Assembly (NCBI RefSeq): GCF_000426045.1 | Contig: NZ_AUEP01000015.1 | Location: 58,721 to 122,720, forward strand | DNA length: 64,000 nt | Source: Marmoricola sp. URHB0036 | GTDB taxonomy: Bacteria > Actinomycetota > Actinomycetes > Propionibacteriales > Nocardioidaceae | Direction: 5' to 3' | Part shown: piece by piece, positions 63,476 through 64,000 of the stretch | Numbering within the stretch: the first letter of the stretch is position 1 | Layout: every line of letters begins with the position of its first letter | The notes under the pieces: model-generated | Told to the model about the DNA's origin: nothing | Databases searched by the model: none | The model's input: the letters and a program-made list of their open reading frames with translations, nothing else | Position numbers and translations under genes: made by a program

Positions 63476-64000
63476 GTGGTTGAGCAAGTTCTGGTTGTCG
63501 CATGTGTTGCCGGCGTGCTGTTCGTCATCACGACTGGCGTCGTGGCTGTGGTTGTCGTCCGGGGTGTTCGCCGCCGTTACCGCTCCCTCCGTGATCGGCT
63601 CAGCGGCTTCTTCCAAGCGTCGCAACTGGACGGCACGGGCCCCACGCGTGTCCGGGGCTCGGTGGCGCTTTCCACTGTTGGCGCGCCTGGCTGGTGGGCA
63701 GTCCAGAATCGCCGCCACCGGATGTGGCGTGCAGTCTGCTCGGCGGAGCACTCGGTCGCCGTCGCACGTCGCTCCGATGTCGCGGTAGGTGACCTGCCTG
63801 CGCTGGCAACCCAGCTAAGGACGGCGGCCAGTAGAGCCGACGCGGTTCTCTGTGTGAGTGCCCGTTCCGGATCGCTGCGCGAGGAGGACCACGCGGACTG
63901 CGAACGGATCGAGGCAGCCGCCGCCGGCATCCATTCCGCCGCCCTGTCCTCGTTGAGGTCTGTCTCCCGCGGAGAGGCTGACCCCGTCGTGTCCGCCGTT
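63476..64000 (+). CDS. Membrane-anchored protein, truncated by the window end
   Basis: Open to the last base, 175 codons visible from GTG 63476. An N-terminal hydrophobic helix (about 3-29, EQVLVVACVAGVLFVITTG onward) is followed by RGVRRRYRSLRDRL, so the rest lies in the cytoplasm. The remainder is Ala/Arg-rich and mostly helical, with HRMWRAVCSAEHSVAVARRSDVAVGDLPALATQL near the middle. I do not recognise a family. The usual frame scan misses it because it has no stop here. Confidence 0.65.
   Translation, partial: MVEQVLVVACVAGVLFVITTGVVAVVVVRGVRRRYRSLRDRLSGFFQASQLDGTGPTRVRGSVALSTVGAPGWWAVQNRRHRMWRAVCSAEHSVAVARRSDVAVGDLPALATQLRTAASRADAVLCVSARSGSLREEDHADCERIEAAAAGIHSAALSSLRSVSRGEADPVVSAV

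Noticed and set aside
63396..63788. 130-codon plus-strand frame at the right edge
   Set aside because: The overlapping frame from GTG 63476 has a proper membrane helix and stays open to the window end, so it is the better gene.

Overview
The window is high-GC actinobacterial chromosome, probably from the Nocardioides/Nocardioidaceae neighbourhood. That assignment is an inference from the gene order (HAD-IB phosphatase, Ssd/TadA/TadB/TadC pilus locus, DUF1998 helicase, topA-tmk-holB), the GC bias at third positions, the frequent GTG starts and the many leaderless promoters. I cannot confirm the taxon without a search.

Region 1 (about 0.25-25.1 kb) is ordinary core chromosome: a HAD-IB phosphatase; a seven-gene Flp/Tad-type pilus locus (ssd, tadA, tadB, tadC, a mini-pilin and two TadE-like pseudopilins); a DEAD/DEAH helicase; an anti-sigma antagonist; membrane pyrophosphatase HppA; a methyltransferase; an MBL hydrolase; a heterodimeric ABC exporter with one degenerate ATP site; topoisomerase I; a cutinase-like lipoprotein; thymidylate kinase; DNA polymerase III delta prime; a secreted TAP-type peptidase; and tRNA-Thr(CGT).

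Region 2 (about 25.1 to at least 50.9 kb, with its repeat family continuing to 56.8 kb and one copy at 63.3 kb) is accessory DNA. It starts at the 3' end of tRNA-Thr, next to a tandem 11-bp repeat that looks like integrase arm sites. It has visibly lower GC and carries mostly unfamiliar genes: a 1178-aa protein followed by a PD-(D/E)xK-like nuclease, an alpha/beta hydrolase with membrane segments, two more nuclease-like proteins, a KAP P-loop NTPase, a HEPN RNase, several membrane proteins, a SAF-domain protein, several tiny zinc-ribbon proteins and two methyltransferases. A frameshifted tyrosine recombinase lies at 34.3-35.2 kb.

The most striking feature is a family of short sites with core GCGTCWTTCCGCCGC. 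At least twelve good copies, plus several degenerate ones, lie between genes. They are all on the plus strand whatever the direction of the neighbouring genes, and they divide the region into packets of one to three genes. Many copies sit in imperfect hairpins whose arms differ from copy to copy but remain complementary. This resembles an integron cassette array, yet the core does not match the classical attC GTTRRRY box. I propose an integron-like cassette system with non-canonical sites; this is inference.

Region 3 (about 50.9-64 kb) returns to higher GC: two lipoproteins with beta-propeller-type repeats, a DinB-like protein divergent from a MarR regulator with a perfect operator between them, two SDR oxidoreductases, an XRE/MmyB regulator, a decayed NTF2/SnoaL-like gene, an ABC-2 exporter divergent from a NarL-type two-component system, and a membrane-anchored protein cut by the window end.
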